From positions 117,315 through 181,314 of the forward strand of contig JAJYYR010000002.1 of assembly GCA_021800805.1 (NCBI GenBank): 64,000 nt of DNA, given 5' to 3'. Under the pieces are notes generated by a model that was not told where the DNA came from, did not search any database, and saw only the letters and a program-made list of their open reading frames with translations. Within the stretch, counting starts at the first letter, position 1, and the number at the start of each line of letters is the position of its first letter. Source of the DNA: a bacterium (GTDB lineage Bacteria; SZUA-79; Acidulodesulfobacterales; Acidulodesulfobacteraceae). Both the position numbers and the translations under genes were made by a program. Positions 52,579 through 61,978 of this stretch are shown in pieces.

Positions 52579-53769
52579 ATGGGAAAAAATAAAAAATTTA
52601 TCATAATAGCCGTCGTCGTTTTGATTTTAATATCGGTTATTTCTTATCTCATAATAAAATCAAAAACAAAAAAGCAGTCTTACGAACTATATGCCGTCCA
52701 ACCTATGACTATACAGAAATATATTGCTACGACCGGAACGGCAAACCCCATTAATACCATAAACGTCGGCGCGCAGGTATCAGGAATATTTTCGAAGCTT
52801 TACGTCTGGTATAATTCGATAGTAAAAAAAGGTCAGCTTCTTGCAGAAATTAATCCTGCGCCGTTCATCCAAAAAGTCGATCAGGATAAAGCCAACCTTG
52901 CATCGGCAAAAGCAAACGTCCTGAAACAAAAGGCTCTTTTAGCATACGACAAGCTTACCTATATCAGAGATAAAAAATTATGGAAAGAAAACCTTATAGC
53001 CCATGCTACTGAGCAAAATGCCTACAGCGTTTATCTTCAAGACGTAGCCCAGCTTAAATATCTTAAAGGCGTCGTAAATGCGGGTAAAGCGGCGCTTGCG
53101 CAGGATGAAACCAACCTGTCTTACACAAAAATATACTCGCCCGTTAACGGCATTATAATAAACGTAAGCGTGGTCGTCGGGCAGACCGTAGCCTCGACTT
53201 TTCAAACCCCGAGCCTTTTTACCGTAGGAGAAGATATTACAAAAATGGAAATAGACACCACTACCAACGAAGCCGATCTTGGCGGAATAAAAAAAGGGGA
53301 TAAAGCGTCGTTTACCGTATATGCCTATCCCGATAAGACGATATGGGGTTACGTTCATAACGTAAGAATAAATCCCACGACTGTTTCAGGGGTCGTAAGC
53401 TACAACGTTACGATATTTTTCGACAATAAAAACGGATTGATACTTCCCGGTATGACGGCTATCGCTAAAATTTACGTTTCCGAAAAAAAAGGCGTTCTCG
53501 GCGTGCCTAACTCCGCCTTAAGGTTTATTCCGCCCGGCGAAAACAAGGGCATTTTAGACGCCCTTTCTAAAAAATTAAAAACCGGCGAAGGAGTCGTCTG
53601 GATATTAAAAAATAAAATACCGGAACCGTTAATAGTAAAGTTAGGCATAAATAACGACGAATATACGGAGGTTATATCTAAGGATATCACTGCCGGAACC
53701 GAGATAATAACGGGTTTGAAGTCTAATAATCAAACGGCGGCGGCACCCGGAAGAAAAATGTTCTTCTAG
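52579..53769 (+). CDS. macA: MacA-like periplasmic adaptor protein
   Basis: 396-aa membrane-fusion protein anchored by one N-terminal helix (about residues 6-26). The lipoyl-like half-motifs (GQLLAEINPAPF, TKIYSPVNGIIINVSVVVGQTV), a long alpha-hairpin and a beta-barrel domain (GDKASFTVYAYPDKTIWG) are visible. It links the MacB-type ABC transporter to the TolC-like protein. It lies 40 bases after the tolC-like gene and four bases before the ATPase gene. Confidence 0.9.
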   Translation: MGKNKKFIIIAVVVLILISVISYLIIKSKTKKQSYELYAVQPMTIQKYIATTGTANPINTINVGAQVSGIFSKLYVWYNSIVKKGQLLAEINPAPFIQKVDQDKANLASAKANVLKQKALLAYDKLTYIRDKKLWKENLIAHATEQNAYSVYLQDVAQLKYLKGVVNAGKAALAQDETNLSYTKIYSPVNGIIINVSVVVGQTVASTFQTPSLFTVGEDITKMEIDTTTNEADLGGIKKGDKASFTVYAYPDKTIWGYVHNVRINPTTVSGVVSYNVTIFFDNKNGLILPGMTAIAKIYVSEKKGVLGVPNSALRFIPPGENKGILDALSKKLKTGEGVVWILKNKIPEPLIVKLGINNDEYTEVISKDITAGTEIITGLKSNNQTAAAPGRKMFF

Positions 53770-53772
53770 CTT

Positions 53773-54504
53773 ATGAATAACCATAACCATGAAACGGAAA
53801 ACATGAATATACCTCTTATAAGGCTTGAAAATATAGGCATGGTATATAAAATCGGAGATATTGCCTATGAAGTGCTAAAAGGCATAAATCTTATTATTAA
53901 AAACGGAGAATTTGTTTCTATAATGGGAGCTTCGGGCTCCGGCAAATCCACGCTGATGAATATATTGGGATGCTTAGACAAGCCGACCTCGGGCAGTTAT
54001 TTTCTTGAAGGGAACGATGTTTCCGGCTTGACGTCCGACGAACTTGCCGAAATACGAAATAAAAAAATAGGATTCGTATTTCAGGGATTTAACCTTATCC
54101 AGAGGCTTTCCATCATTGAAAACGTAATGCTGCCGCTTTATTATTCAGGCATACATTCTAAAGATTCGGAGGAAATGGCTATGGAAGCTTTAAAACTCGT
54201 CGATTTATCCGATAAAGGAAATAAGTTTCCTAACCAGATATCCGGCGGCGAACAACAGAGGGTTGCTATCGCAAGGGCTATAGTAAACGATGCGCCGATA
54301 ATTATGGCGGATGAACCGACCGGCAACCTTGATTCCGTGAGGGGAGCGGACGTTATGAATTTTTTCGGAAAAATCAACGCGGAGAGGGGGGCTACGATTA
54401 TTCTCGTAACGCATGATAGGCATATAGCAGGCTATGGAAGAAGGCTCGTTACGGTTAAGGACGGAATAATCATATCTTCCGATATTATAGACGCAGGCGT
54501 CTAA
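53773..54504 (+). CDS. MacB/LolD-type ABC transporter ATPase
   Basis: 243-aa nucleotide-binding subunit with Walker A GASGSGKST, Q-loop FVFQGFNLI, the signature motif (ISGGEQQRVAIARAIV), Walker B IIMADEPTGNLD and H-loop THDRH. In E. coli MacB this domain is fused to the permease; here it is a separate gene, as in many MacB-like and LolD systems. A 20-residue polar N-terminus precedes the domain. It sits between macA and the permease. Confidence 0.94.
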   Translation: MNNHNHETENMNIPLIRLENIGMVYKIGDIAYEVLKGINLIIKNGEFVSIMGASGSGKSTLMNILGCLDKPTSGSYFLEGNDVSGLTSDELAEIRNKKIGFVFQGFNLIQRLSIIENVMLPLYYSGIHSKDSEEMAMEALKLVDLSDKGNKFPNQISGGEQQRVAIARAIVNDAPIIMADEPTGNLDSVRGADVMNFFGKINAERGATIILVTHDRHIAGYGRRLVTVKDGIIISSDIIDAGV

Positions 54505-54512
54505 AAAATTTT

Positions 54513-55748
54513 ATGAAGCAAAAAAGGGTAAAATTTGCATTTTTTCTGGATATTGAGTCTGCCTATAAGACTTTGCTGAGAAACAAAATCAGGTCTTTTT
54601 TGACTATACTCGGCATAATCATAGGCGTAGGTTCGGTTATTGCCACTATCAGCATAGGTCAGGGAGCGTCTAAGGCTATACAGAACTCCATAAACTCGCT
54701 TGGTTCGAATATGCTTATAGTCCTTCCCGGGTCGTCTTCCTTAGGCGGCATACACAGCGGGTTCGGGGTCTTGCCGACGCTGACTTTAAACGATGCCTAT
54801 GCAATAAGAAAACTGTCCGCCGTAAAAACGGATTCGGGAAACCTCGGTATGTCTCAGCAGGTTATATGGCGCGGCAATAACTGGTCGACGTTAGTCGTAG
54901 GCGCAAATTCGACATTTACGGAAATTAGAGATTGGCCGGTTGCAAAAGGAGTATTTTTTACCCATCAGCAGGTAGTTGCGGCGGCAAACGCGGCAGTTAT
55001 AGGTCAGACTACCGCTTCTGAACTTTTCGGACTTATAAACCCCATTGGACACATAATACTTATACATAATGTTCCGTTTACGGTAATAGGCCTTTTGTCC
55101 GTAAAAGGATTTAACGCTTTCGGGCAGGATCAGGACGATACGGTAGTAATTCCGATAACTACGATGTTAGAAAAAATTGCCGGAACCACTTGGGTGCATG
55201 CCATAGCCGTGTCGGCAAAAACTTCTAAGGATACGTCTTTAGCCCAGTCTGAAATTACGGCGCTTTTAAGGCAGAGACACCATATACCCCTGCATAAACC
55301 GAACGACTTTTTTGTCCGAAACCTTACCGAACTTGCTGAAACCGCAAACTCGAGCGCAAATACTTTTACTATTCTTCTTGCAAGCATAGCGGCGGTTTCC
55401 TTGCTCGTGGGCGGCATAGGCATAATGAATATAATGCTCGTTTCCGTTACCGAAAGGACAAAAGAAATAGGGATAAGAATGGCTATAGGGGCTAAAAAAT
55501 CGGATATACTCAAGCAATTCCTGATAGAATCGTCCGTTTTAAGCCTTTTCGGAGGCTTGCTCGGAATAGCCTTCGGATTTGGAATTTCAAGCGCCATAAC
55601 CGCTTTTTCCCCGCTGAAAACTATCGTTACGACGGAACCGATAATAATCTCTCTCGTCTTTTCTCTATGCGTAGGAATTTTCTTCGGCTTTTACCCAGCC
55701 TATAAAGCCTCGCGTATGAATCCCGTCGAAGCCCTCAGGTACGAGTAA
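54513..55748 (+). CDS. MacB-type ABC transporter permease
   Basis: 411-aa type VII ABC permease: an N-terminal helix (SFLTILGIIIGVGSVIATISI), a large periplasmic MacB core domain (about 60-280), and three C-terminal helices with the FtsX signature (GGIGIMNIMLVSVTERTKEIGIRMAIGAKKSDI is the coupling region). It ends in MNPVEALRYE, typical of the family. With the preceding three genes it forms a tripartite exporter for a drug, peptide or lipid; the substrate is unknown. Confidence 0.93.
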   Translation: MKQKRVKFAFFLDIESAYKTLLRNKIRSFLTILGIIIGVGSVIATISIGQGASKAIQNSINSLGSNMLIVLPGSSSLGGIHSGFGVLPTLTLNDAYAIRKLSAVKTDSGNLGMSQQVIWRGNNWSTLVVGANSTFTEIRDWPVAKGVFFTHQQVVAAANAAVIGQTTASELFGLINPIGHIILIHNVPFTVIGLLSVKGFNAFGQDQDDTVVIPITTMLEKIAGTTWVHAIAVSAKTSKDTSLAQSEITALLRQRHHIPLHKPNDFFVRNLTELAETANSSANTFTILLASIAAVSLLVGGIGIMNIMLVSVTERTKEIGIRMAIGAKKSDILKQFLIESSVLSLFGGLLGIAFGFGISSAITAFSPLKTIVTTEPIIISLVFSLCVGIFFGFYPAYKASRMNPVEALRYE

Positions 55749-55804
55749 TCCCTTAATCGGCTTGTAGAGTGATATATTTACTAAAGAGGTTTAACATATA
55801 TTTA

Positions 55805-56590
55805 TCAATAATTATCTATCTTTTCTTCCGCTATTTTTTTAAATTTGCACTGCAGTTTATCTTTGAACTCTTTTCCGACTTTGTCGAATTCTTCCAACAA
55901 CTGCGGGAAAGTATTGCTCCCGCCGATAAAGTCCCAGTATTCGTCCCCTACCAAAAAATCGTTGGGATGGTTCATCATTCCAACTTCGGTAAAACGGGAA
56001 TACGGCCGGGGGTGATAGGGATTATAAGGAAATGCAAGGAATACCCTTACGGAAGAAGACCTCTTTCGTGCAACCCATTCTAATAATTTCGTTTTACTCT
56101 TTTCAAAAACGTCTATATTCGGTTTTACGGTTTTAATCTCGAAAAAAAATTCTTTACCGTTCTTTTTCATATAAAAATCTGCAATATTGCCTGATTTCTG
56201 GAACTCCCCGCCGGAAGAAGACGCCGACAAAACTTCTTTAACTTCTTGATTTATATCGGATTTCCTTTTGCCTTCCCGTAACTCGTTAATTATCTTAGAT
56301 ATAGCCGTTTTTTGCGAGGAAGATATTACCCCGCCGACGCCGTAATTTCGGAAAGCATCATCCGCATTTTCCGATGCGATTATTACGGACACGTCTTCAT
56401 AGATAGACATGCCCAGCGTCGTGGCTAAAGAGTGTATAAAAGAGTAGGCGGCAATTTTTTCGTTGTCCTGAATAAGCCTTGCTAAAAAAGGCATAGAGGT
56501 CGTTTCTCGTCCATATTCTTTGAGTTTATTTTCTATTTTTCTGCTTAAAAGTTCCCTAATTTTATCTTTTTGACTTTGAGATAAAGACAT
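55805..56590 (-). CDS. TdeIII-like type II restriction endonuclease
   Basis: 261-aa nuclease of the TdeIII family (family known to cut GGNCC). The PD-(D/E)xK-type catalytic site is D138 with E151-x-K153 (NIADFYMKKNGKEFFFEIKT). MMNHPNDFLVGDEYWDFIGG is a conserved-looking C-terminal stretch. It lies immediately downstream of the methyltransferase gene (three-base gap), which would protect the same site. Recognition sequence is inferred only from the family name. Confidence 0.85.
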   Translation of the reverse strand: MSLSQSQKDKIRELLSRKIENKLKEYGRETTSMPFLARLIQDNEKIAAYSFIHSLATTLGMSIYEDVSVIIASENADDAFRNYGVGGVISSSQKTAISKIINELREGKRKSDINQEVKEVLSASSSGGEFQKSGNIADFYMKKNGKEFFFEIKTVKPNIDVFEKSKTKLLEWVARKRSSSVRVFLAFPYNPYHPRPYSRFTEVGMMNHPNDFLVGDEYWDFIGGSNTFPQLLEEFDKVGKEFKDKLQCKFKKIAEEKIDNY

Positions 56591-56593
56591 CGT

Positions 56594-58261
56594 CTATCCT
56601 TCCTTCATATGAAAAATAATTTCCGCATAAGCGTTTTTGTCTTTCTCGGTTCTGTTTAAAACCGGCCGCTTAAACCTGCTGATAATGCGCATGCCTGCTT
56701 TTTCGGCAATCTCTGGATATAGATTATATTTGTCGTTTGCTACGAGAAACACGTTGTAATCGTCCGCAAGATATTTCTTGCAGTTATTCAAAACCCCCGC
56801 CACGCCTTCTACGTAAGCCGCGCGGGCATCTCTGCCCGTTCCTTTGCTTAACGGCCCTATCTCAAAATCGTCTTTTCTCGAAAAACCGAAAAGGTCATAT
56901 GCATATGCATGTTGTTCGTGGTAATCTATAAGACCGACATACGGCGGACTGGAAAATATACCGGCTATTTTTTTATTTCTTGTCAACCCGGCTAATTCCG
57001 GTTTTGATTTTTCCAATGCCTGCAAAATGTCTATAGTCCTAGAATCTCCCGTCAAACAAGTTTGAAAAGTATTTGTTTTGATTTTACTAAACTGGTTTAA
57101 CCTTGCCACGGTATCGTTGCTATACCGCAGCCACCAGCCAAAAATCGAAAACACAGGCTTGCATATTTTTTTGTGTTTTGTGCAGTAATATGCCGTTGTT
57201 ACCGGACTTAACAACGTAGCAAGGTCGGAATGCGTCGTAGCCCTGCACGACCTTATCGTCCTGCTTAAAATAATAGCTACTATGCTTCTTGTTTTCTTAT
57301 CCGGTATTTTTTTTATAAGTTCGAATACGAAATCTATTTCCGAACGAATATTGGGTAAATACCATTTATCAAGAAAATGGCTAACGCGAACTTCGTTGCC
57401 GTTTCTTTTCTGAAATAATTCTATCCCGTATTCTGCAACAAGCTTGTTATATATATGTAAAAATTCCTTTTCTTTTAGTGATCCATATACTGTTTCGCCT
57501 ATCTCTCTATTTTCTAATTTATATTTATACTCGGGGGAAGGAAAATATTTATCGTTAAATACGGCTAACTCTTCGGCAAGTTTAGATTCGAATTTCGCCG
57601 TATTAGAACCGGCAGTATAATCAATTAATCTCTCCGTTATTTTATTGACCGTCCGGTTTAATAAGGCAAGGTCGTATTCATTAACCTTGGCATTGGCGAT
57701 GAGGGCATTAAAAATAGAAACGTCTATTCCTATTGCATGCATCCCTAATTCGCTGCACTGGACAAGGGTAGTGCCGCTTCCGCAAAAAGGGTCAAGAATT
57801 ATATCGTTTTTTTTAAAATAAACATTTTTTTTAAATTCGTCGGTTTTTGCGTCCAAAAAGTATTCTACAAGCTGAGGGATAAATTTTCCCTTATAAGGAT
57901 GTAGCCTGTGGACGTGTTTTGTAGTATCTTTTTCCCTCAAGTTATCGAAGGAAAGATGCCAGTTTAAATCGTTTCCCAGACGGCTTTTCCAGATTAACTC
58001 GCGTTTTCCGTTAAAAGAATCGTAATATTTTTTTAAGTCGCTTAACTTTATTAATGCCGAGCCGTTATCGCCGTACTTTTTTATTTTGCCGTATTGAATA
58101 AGGTAGGATATATTGGATACATCAATTTTTTTCTCCAAAAAATTGCTCGCCCAAACGCTCGCCTCTTTTATTGTAAGCAAATCCGGCACTTCCTCTATTT
58201 CTTCCTTCTTAAAAGCGGCGGCTGCCGTGGTTGGGCGCATCGTGTTTTGTTCCATTTTCAT
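56594..58261 (-). CDS. DNA amino-methyltransferase with N-terminal HTH, partner of the TdeIII-like nuclease
   Basis: 555-aa methyltransferase. The SAM-binding motif I is DPFCGSGTT (157-165) and the catalytic motif IV is SPPY (438-441), a form common in N4-cytosine enzymes. Motif I precedes motif IV with a large insert between, which probably holds the target recognition region. The N-terminal 75 residues resemble an excisionase or MerR-type helix-turn-helix (LLTIKEASVWASNFLEKK), perhaps for self-regulation. Together with the nuclease it is an accessory unit between macB and cysE. The start codon at the far N-terminus is one of two ATGs. Confidence 0.85.
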   Translation of the reverse strand: MKMEQNTMRPTTAAAAFKKEEIEEVPDLLTIKEASVWASNFLEKKIDVSNISYLIQYGKIKKYGDNGSALIKLSDLKKYYDSFNGKRELIWKSRLGNDLNWHLSFDNLREKDTTKHVHRLHPYKGKFIPQLVEYFLDAKTDEFKKNVYFKKNDIILDPFCGSGTTLVQCSELGMHAIGIDVSIFNALIANAKVNEYDLALLNRTVNKITERLIDYTAGSNTAKFESKLAEELAVFNDKYFPSPEYKYKLENREIGETVYGSLKEKEFLHIYNKLVAEYGIELFQKRNGNEVRVSHFLDKWYLPNIRSEIDFVFELIKKIPDKKTRSIVAIILSRTIRSCRATTHSDLATLLSPVTTAYYCTKHKKICKPVFSIFGWWLRYSNDTVARLNQFSKIKTNTFQTCLTGDSRTIDILQALEKSKPELAGLTRNKKIAGIFSSPPYVGLIDYHEQHAYAYDLFGFSRKDDFEIGPLSKGTGRDARAAYVEGVAGVLNNCKKYLADDYNVFLVANDKYNLYPEIAEKAGMRIISRFKRPVLNRTEKDKNAYAEIIFHMKEG

Positions 58262-58440
58262 ATTTTATGTTATGCTTAAGACAACAAACGCAAAAGGCAT
58301 GCTTTTGCATAGCGAAGTTCATTTCTATTTCATCAAAAAAGTAAATTTATGTCAATATATTTATCGAACAAAGTAATACTAAACGCACCTGCCTTTACAT
58401 CTTTAAAATTTATTAAATTTCTGTTATGATTAATAATTAA

Positions 58441-58468
58441 ATATGTAAAATTTTGAAATTTTACATAT
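58441..58468. promoter_or_regulatory. Palindrome (13-bp arms) before cysE
   Basis: Arms ATATGTAAAATTT (58441-58453) and AAATTTTACATAT (58456-58468) match perfectly across two bases. A TATACT box (58466-58471) overlaps its right edge, 22 bases before the cysE ATG. This fits an operator for the operon that encodes an Rrf2-type regulator. The 231-bp gap holds no gene. Confidence 0.55.
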
Positions 58469-58493
58469 ACTAAAAAACTAAAAAAATAATTTA

Positions 58494-59150
58494 ATGTTCA
58501 AAACTTTAAAGGAAAATATAAATTCGGTTTATGAAAGAGATCCTGCGGCAAGGAATGCAATAGAGGTGCTTACGTGCTATCCGGGTTTGCACGCCGTTTA
58601 TATGCATAAGCTGTCGCATTTCTTATGGACCCACAAGTGCAAGCTCTTAGGCAGGCTGGTTTCACAGGCAGGCAGATTTTTAACCGGCATCGAAATACAT
58701 CCCGGAGCAAAAATCGGAAGAAGGTTTTTTATAGACCACGGTATGGGAGTCGTAATAGGCGAAACTGCCGAAATAGGCGACGACGTTACTATTTATCACG
58801 GCGTTACTCTCGGAGGGACAAGCTGGAAAAAAGAAAAAAGACATCCCACCATAGGCGACAGGGTTATAATAGGAACCGGAGCAAAAATACTCGGTCCTTT
58901 GACCATAGAACACGATTCTAAAATAGGCGCAAATTCCGTAGTGGTTAATACCGTTCCCGCTCACTCGACCGTCGTCGGAATACCTGCAAAGTCCGCTAAG
59001 AGGGACGAGTCTGAGGTTCACGACAACATAGACCTCGAGCATAACAGGTTATTCGACCCTGCTTTTTACGAAATTTCCATTTTAAAATCTAAAATATCGG
59101 AACTTGAAAATAAAATTCGAGAGATTGAGGCCGTTCAAAAACAAAAATAA
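58494..59150 (+). CDS. cysE: Serine O-acetyltransferase
   Basis: 218-aa enzyme that makes O-acetylserine for cysteine synthesis. The N-terminal helical part ([31 protein letters not shown]) and left-handed beta-helix hexapeptide repeats ([25 protein letters not shown]-like repeats) are typical. It is first in cysE-rrf2-nifS, an arrangement for regulated cysteine and iron-sulfur supply. The C-terminus has a short coiled segment instead of the usual feedback tail, so cysteine inhibition may differ. Confidence 0.95.
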   Translation: MFKTLKENINSVYERDPAARNAIEVLTCYPGLHAVYMHKLSHFLWTHKCKLLGRLVSQAGRFLTGIEIHPGAKIGRRFFIDHGMGVVIGETAEIGDDVTIYHGVTLGGTSWKKEKRHPTIGDRVIIGTGAKILGPLTIEHDSKIGANSVVVNTVPAHSTVVGIPAKSAKRDESEVHDNIDLEHNRLFDPAFYEISILKSKISELENKIREIEAVQKQK

Positions 59151-59153
59151 ACT

Positions 59154-59666
59154 ATGAAACTTTCTTCTAAAGGACAATATGCCGTCAGGGCGTTAATAGA
59201 TTTATCGTATAATTCAAAAGATAACTCCGCCCCCATAAGTTTAAAGGATATAGCGGCAAGAGAATCTATATCTCTGCACTATCTCGAACAGATATTTTTT
59301 ATTTTAAAGAAAGCCGGCATCGTAAGGAGCCTCAGAGGTCCAAACGGAGGGTATCTTCTTAATAAAAAGCCTTCGGAGATCCTTATAGGCGATATAATAG
59401 CTTCGGTCGAACCGATTGAAATCATAAGCTGCATAAGCAAATCCAAAAATAAAAAAGAATGCGGCAGGAAATCGATTTGTCTTGCTTTCGATATGTGGAA
59501 TTCTATATCTAATAAAATAACCGAATTTTTAAATTCCATTACTATAGAAGACGTAATTAACGAATATAGACAAAAACAGGAGCTGAATCAAAAGCAGGGT
59601 CGAAAAACAGCCGGTAAACCCTCAGAAAAACCCTTAAAAACCGATGCAGGAATAAAAAACTGTTGA
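59154..59666 (+). CDS. Rrf2/IscR-family regulator with three cysteines
   Basis: 170-aa winged-helix regulator (MKLSSKGQYAVRALIDLSYN start, HTH about 28-68). Cysteines C93, C103 and C109 stand where IscR holds its [2Fe-2S] cluster, but the spacing is C-x9-C-x5-C rather than IscR's C-x5-C-x5-C. The lysine/glutamine-rich tail (about 140-170) is unusual. Being between cysE and nifS, it probably senses cluster or cysteine status and controls this operon through the palindrome before cysE. CymR-type sensing is an alternative. Confidence 0.9.
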   Translation: MKLSSKGQYAVRALIDLSYNSKDNSAPISLKDIAARESISLHYLEQIFFILKKAGIVRSLRGPNGGYLLNKKPSEILIGDIIASVEPIEIISCISKSKNKKECGRKSICLAFDMWNSISNKITEFLNSITIEDVINEYRQKQELNQKQGRKTAGKPSEKPLKTDAGIKNC

Positions 59667-59709
59667 CTTTAATTTTGAGATAAAAAATTATAATAATATA
59701 TAATAATAT

Positions 59710-60873
59710 ATGCCGAGAATTTATTTAGACTATAATGCGACTACTCCTTTAGACCCCATAGTTCTCGAGGAAGTAATCGGCGCTTTGAAAAATTATCAGG
59801 GCAACCCCTCTTCGGTTTACGAAGAAGGAAGAGCCGCAAGAATTCTTATCGAAGACTCGAGAGAATACATCAAATCATTTTTAGATGCAAGAAATTCCGG
59901 CGAAATTATTTTTACTGCATCCGGTTCCGAATCCATTAACCTTGCTATAGCCGGCTCAGTTTATGCATATATGCGCGACAAAAAATCAAAACCGCATATT
60001 ATTACTTCTCAAGTAGAACATGCCGCCGTTCTTAACACGTTCAAATTTTTAGAATCTGCCGGAGTCGAAACTACATACATAGGCGTAAACGAATTTGGAG
60101 GATTGCTCTTGGACGACCTGAAGTCTGTTATAAAAGAAAACACTATGCTTATATCCATAATGGGCGCGAATAACGAAACAGGCACGATATTTCCCTTAAA
60201 GCAAATCTTTGAAGAAATTAAAAAAATTAAAGACGATATACTTTTTCATAGCGACTTGGTTCAAATTATAGGAAAAAGCAATTTCAGCTTAAAAGATATT
60301 CCTTTAGACCTATGCAGTTTTTCCGGACACAAGTTTTACGCGTTAAAAGGTTGCGGAGCATTATATGTAAAAAAAGGAGTAAATATAGACCCTATAATAC
60401 ACGGCGGACATCAGGAGCGCGGGTTAAGAGCGGGGACAGAAAACATCGGCGGTATAGTTTCTATGGCTAAAGGTTTAAATATCCTCAAAAACGTTATGAA
60501 CGAAGAATTAAACAGGATAAATAATCTCGGAAGTATTTTTTTAGATAAACTTTTTTACGGCATAGAGGGCATAAAGCTTAACGGTCATCCGGTAAATAGG
60601 CTTAAAAATACTATAAACGTATCCTTCGACGGCGTTAAATCGGAAACCCTGCTTTTTAACCTCGACCTTTACGGTGTCAGTGCTTCCGCCGGTTCGGCAT
60701 GTAATGCGGGAGCAGTATCTTTATCCCACGTTTTAAAGGCTCACGGATATGACGCCAAAAGAATAGAATCGGCTATAAGATTCAGTATAGGCAGATTTAC
60801 TACCGAGGACGATATAGATTATGCAGTCAGCGCTATAAAAAAGGGCGTGCTTAAATTAAGAGCCGGTTCGTAA
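59710..60873 (+). CDS. nifS: Cysteine desulfurase (NifS/IscS type)
   Basis: 387-aa PLP enzyme that releases sulfur from cysteine for iron-sulfur clusters and thio-tRNA. It starts MPRIYLDYNATTPLDP; the PLP lysine is K208 in SGHKFYALKG, and the catalytic cysteine is C331 in SAGSACNAG on a flexible loop. No iscU gene follows, and mnmA comes next after one base, so delivery to MnmA is one expected use. iscS is an equally valid name. Confidence 0.94.
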   Translation: MPRIYLDYNATTPLDPIVLEEVIGALKNYQGNPSSVYEEGRAARILIEDSREYIKSFLDARNSGEIIFTASGSESINLAIAGSVYAYMRDKKSKPHIITSQVEHAAVLNTFKFLESAGVETTYIGVNEFGGLLLDDLKSVIKENTMLISIMGANNETGTIFPLKQIFEEIKKIKDDILFHSDLVQIIGKSNFSLKDIPLDLCSFSGHKFYALKGCGALYVKKGVNIDPIIHGGHQERGLRAGTENIGGIVSMAKGLNILKNVMNEELNRINNLGSIFLDKLFYGIEGIKLNGHPVNRLKNTINVSFDGVKSETLLFNLDLYGVSASAGSACNAGAVSLSHVLKAHGYDAKRIESAIRFSIGRFTTEDDIDYAVSAIKKGVLKLRAGS

Positions 60874-60874
60874 A

Positions 60875-61978
60875 ATGCTTATAAAATCAGACAAAACCGT
60901 TGCCGTAGCAATGTCGGGCGGTGTGGACAGTTCGGCAGGCGCAGTAATTCTCAAAAACAAGGGTTATTCCGTAATAGGCGTTTCTATGCATTTAATTTCC
61001 AAAGAGGTTAATTCTTCGGGGGGATTAAAAACCTGCTGCAGCACGGAAGACATAATAGACGCAAAAAGAGTATGCGTAAAAATCGGCATACCCCATTTCG
61101 TAATAAGCCTTGAAAATGAATTTAAAACCGCCGTGATAGACCGTTTTGTTGCGGAATATCTTGACGGAAAGACTCCTAACCCTTGTATTTTATGCAACTG
61201 CGTCATGAAGTTCGACCTGCTTCTTAAAAGGATAAAAGAACTGGGGGCGGATTATCTTGCAACGGGACACTATGCGAGAATAACCAAAAATAAAGTAGGA
61301 CAATATTTTCTTTTGAAATCCAAAGACTTAGCTAAAGACCAGTCTTACGTCCTTTATAATTTATCGCAGGAAAACCTTAAAAATATTATATTTCCGGTAG
61401 GCAATTTGAATAAACGGCAGACGAGAAAAATTGCATCCGATGCAGGATTCGGCGAAATATCGGATAAAAAAGACAGCGTCGAAATATGTTTCGTTCCCGA
61501 TAAAAACTATGCGGAATTTATAAAAAAGCAATCAGGATATCTTTCAAATAATTGTTTAAAAAGTGGATTTATAAAAAATTTAAAGGGGGAAGTAATCGGG
61601 GAACATAACGGCATTTTTAATTATACGGTGGGACAGAGGAAAAAACTGGGTATTTCATCTAAAAGCCCTCTTTACGTCGTCAAGATTTCCGCCGAGGATA
61701 ACGAAATAGTCGTGGGAAACATAGAAGACTGTTTTACCCGGATTTTAACCGTTAAAGATTTTCATTTTATAAATCCTGAAGATAAAAACAGATTGCAGAA
61801 AATGAAAACAACCGCAAAAATAAGATACTCCTCGCCTGATTATAAGTGCAAAGCTTCAATTTCCAAAGACGGCTCAGTCGAAATCGTATTCGACGACAAA
61901 GTTAAGTTTGTTACGCCCGGACAATCTGCGGTTTTATATTCCGGAATTAAAGTAATAGGCGGCGGGGTTATAGGATGA
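60875..61978 (+). CDS. mnmA: tRNA-specific 2-thiouridylase
   Basis: 367-aa enzyme that makes s2U at position 34 of tRNA-Lys/Glu/Gln using ATP and a persulfide. The PP-loop is VAMSGGVDSSAGAV; the catalytic cysteine pair lies in NPCILCNCVMKFD and VEICFVPDKNYAEF. YTVGQRKKLGI is also a family motif. It begins one base after nifS and overlaps mtaB by four bases. GTG/ATG ambiguity is not seen; ATG is clear. Confidence 0.96.
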   Translation: MLIKSDKTVAVAMSGGVDSSAGAVILKNKGYSVIGVSMHLISKEVNSSGGLKTCCSTEDIIDAKRVCVKIGIPHFVISLENEFKTAVIDRFVAEYLDGKTPNPCILCNCVMKFDLLLKRIKELGADYLATGHYARITKNKVGQYFLLKSKDLAKDQSYVLYNLSQENLKNIIFPVGNLNKRQTRKIASDAGFGEISDKKDSVEICFVPDKNYAEFIKKQSGYLSNNCLKSGFIKNLKGEVIGEHNGIFNYTVGQRKKLGISSKSPLYVVKISAEDNEIVVGNIEDCFTRILTVKDFHFINPEDKNRLQKMKTTAKIRYSSPDYKCKASISKDGSVEIVFDDKVKFVTPGQSAVLYSGIKVIGGGVIG

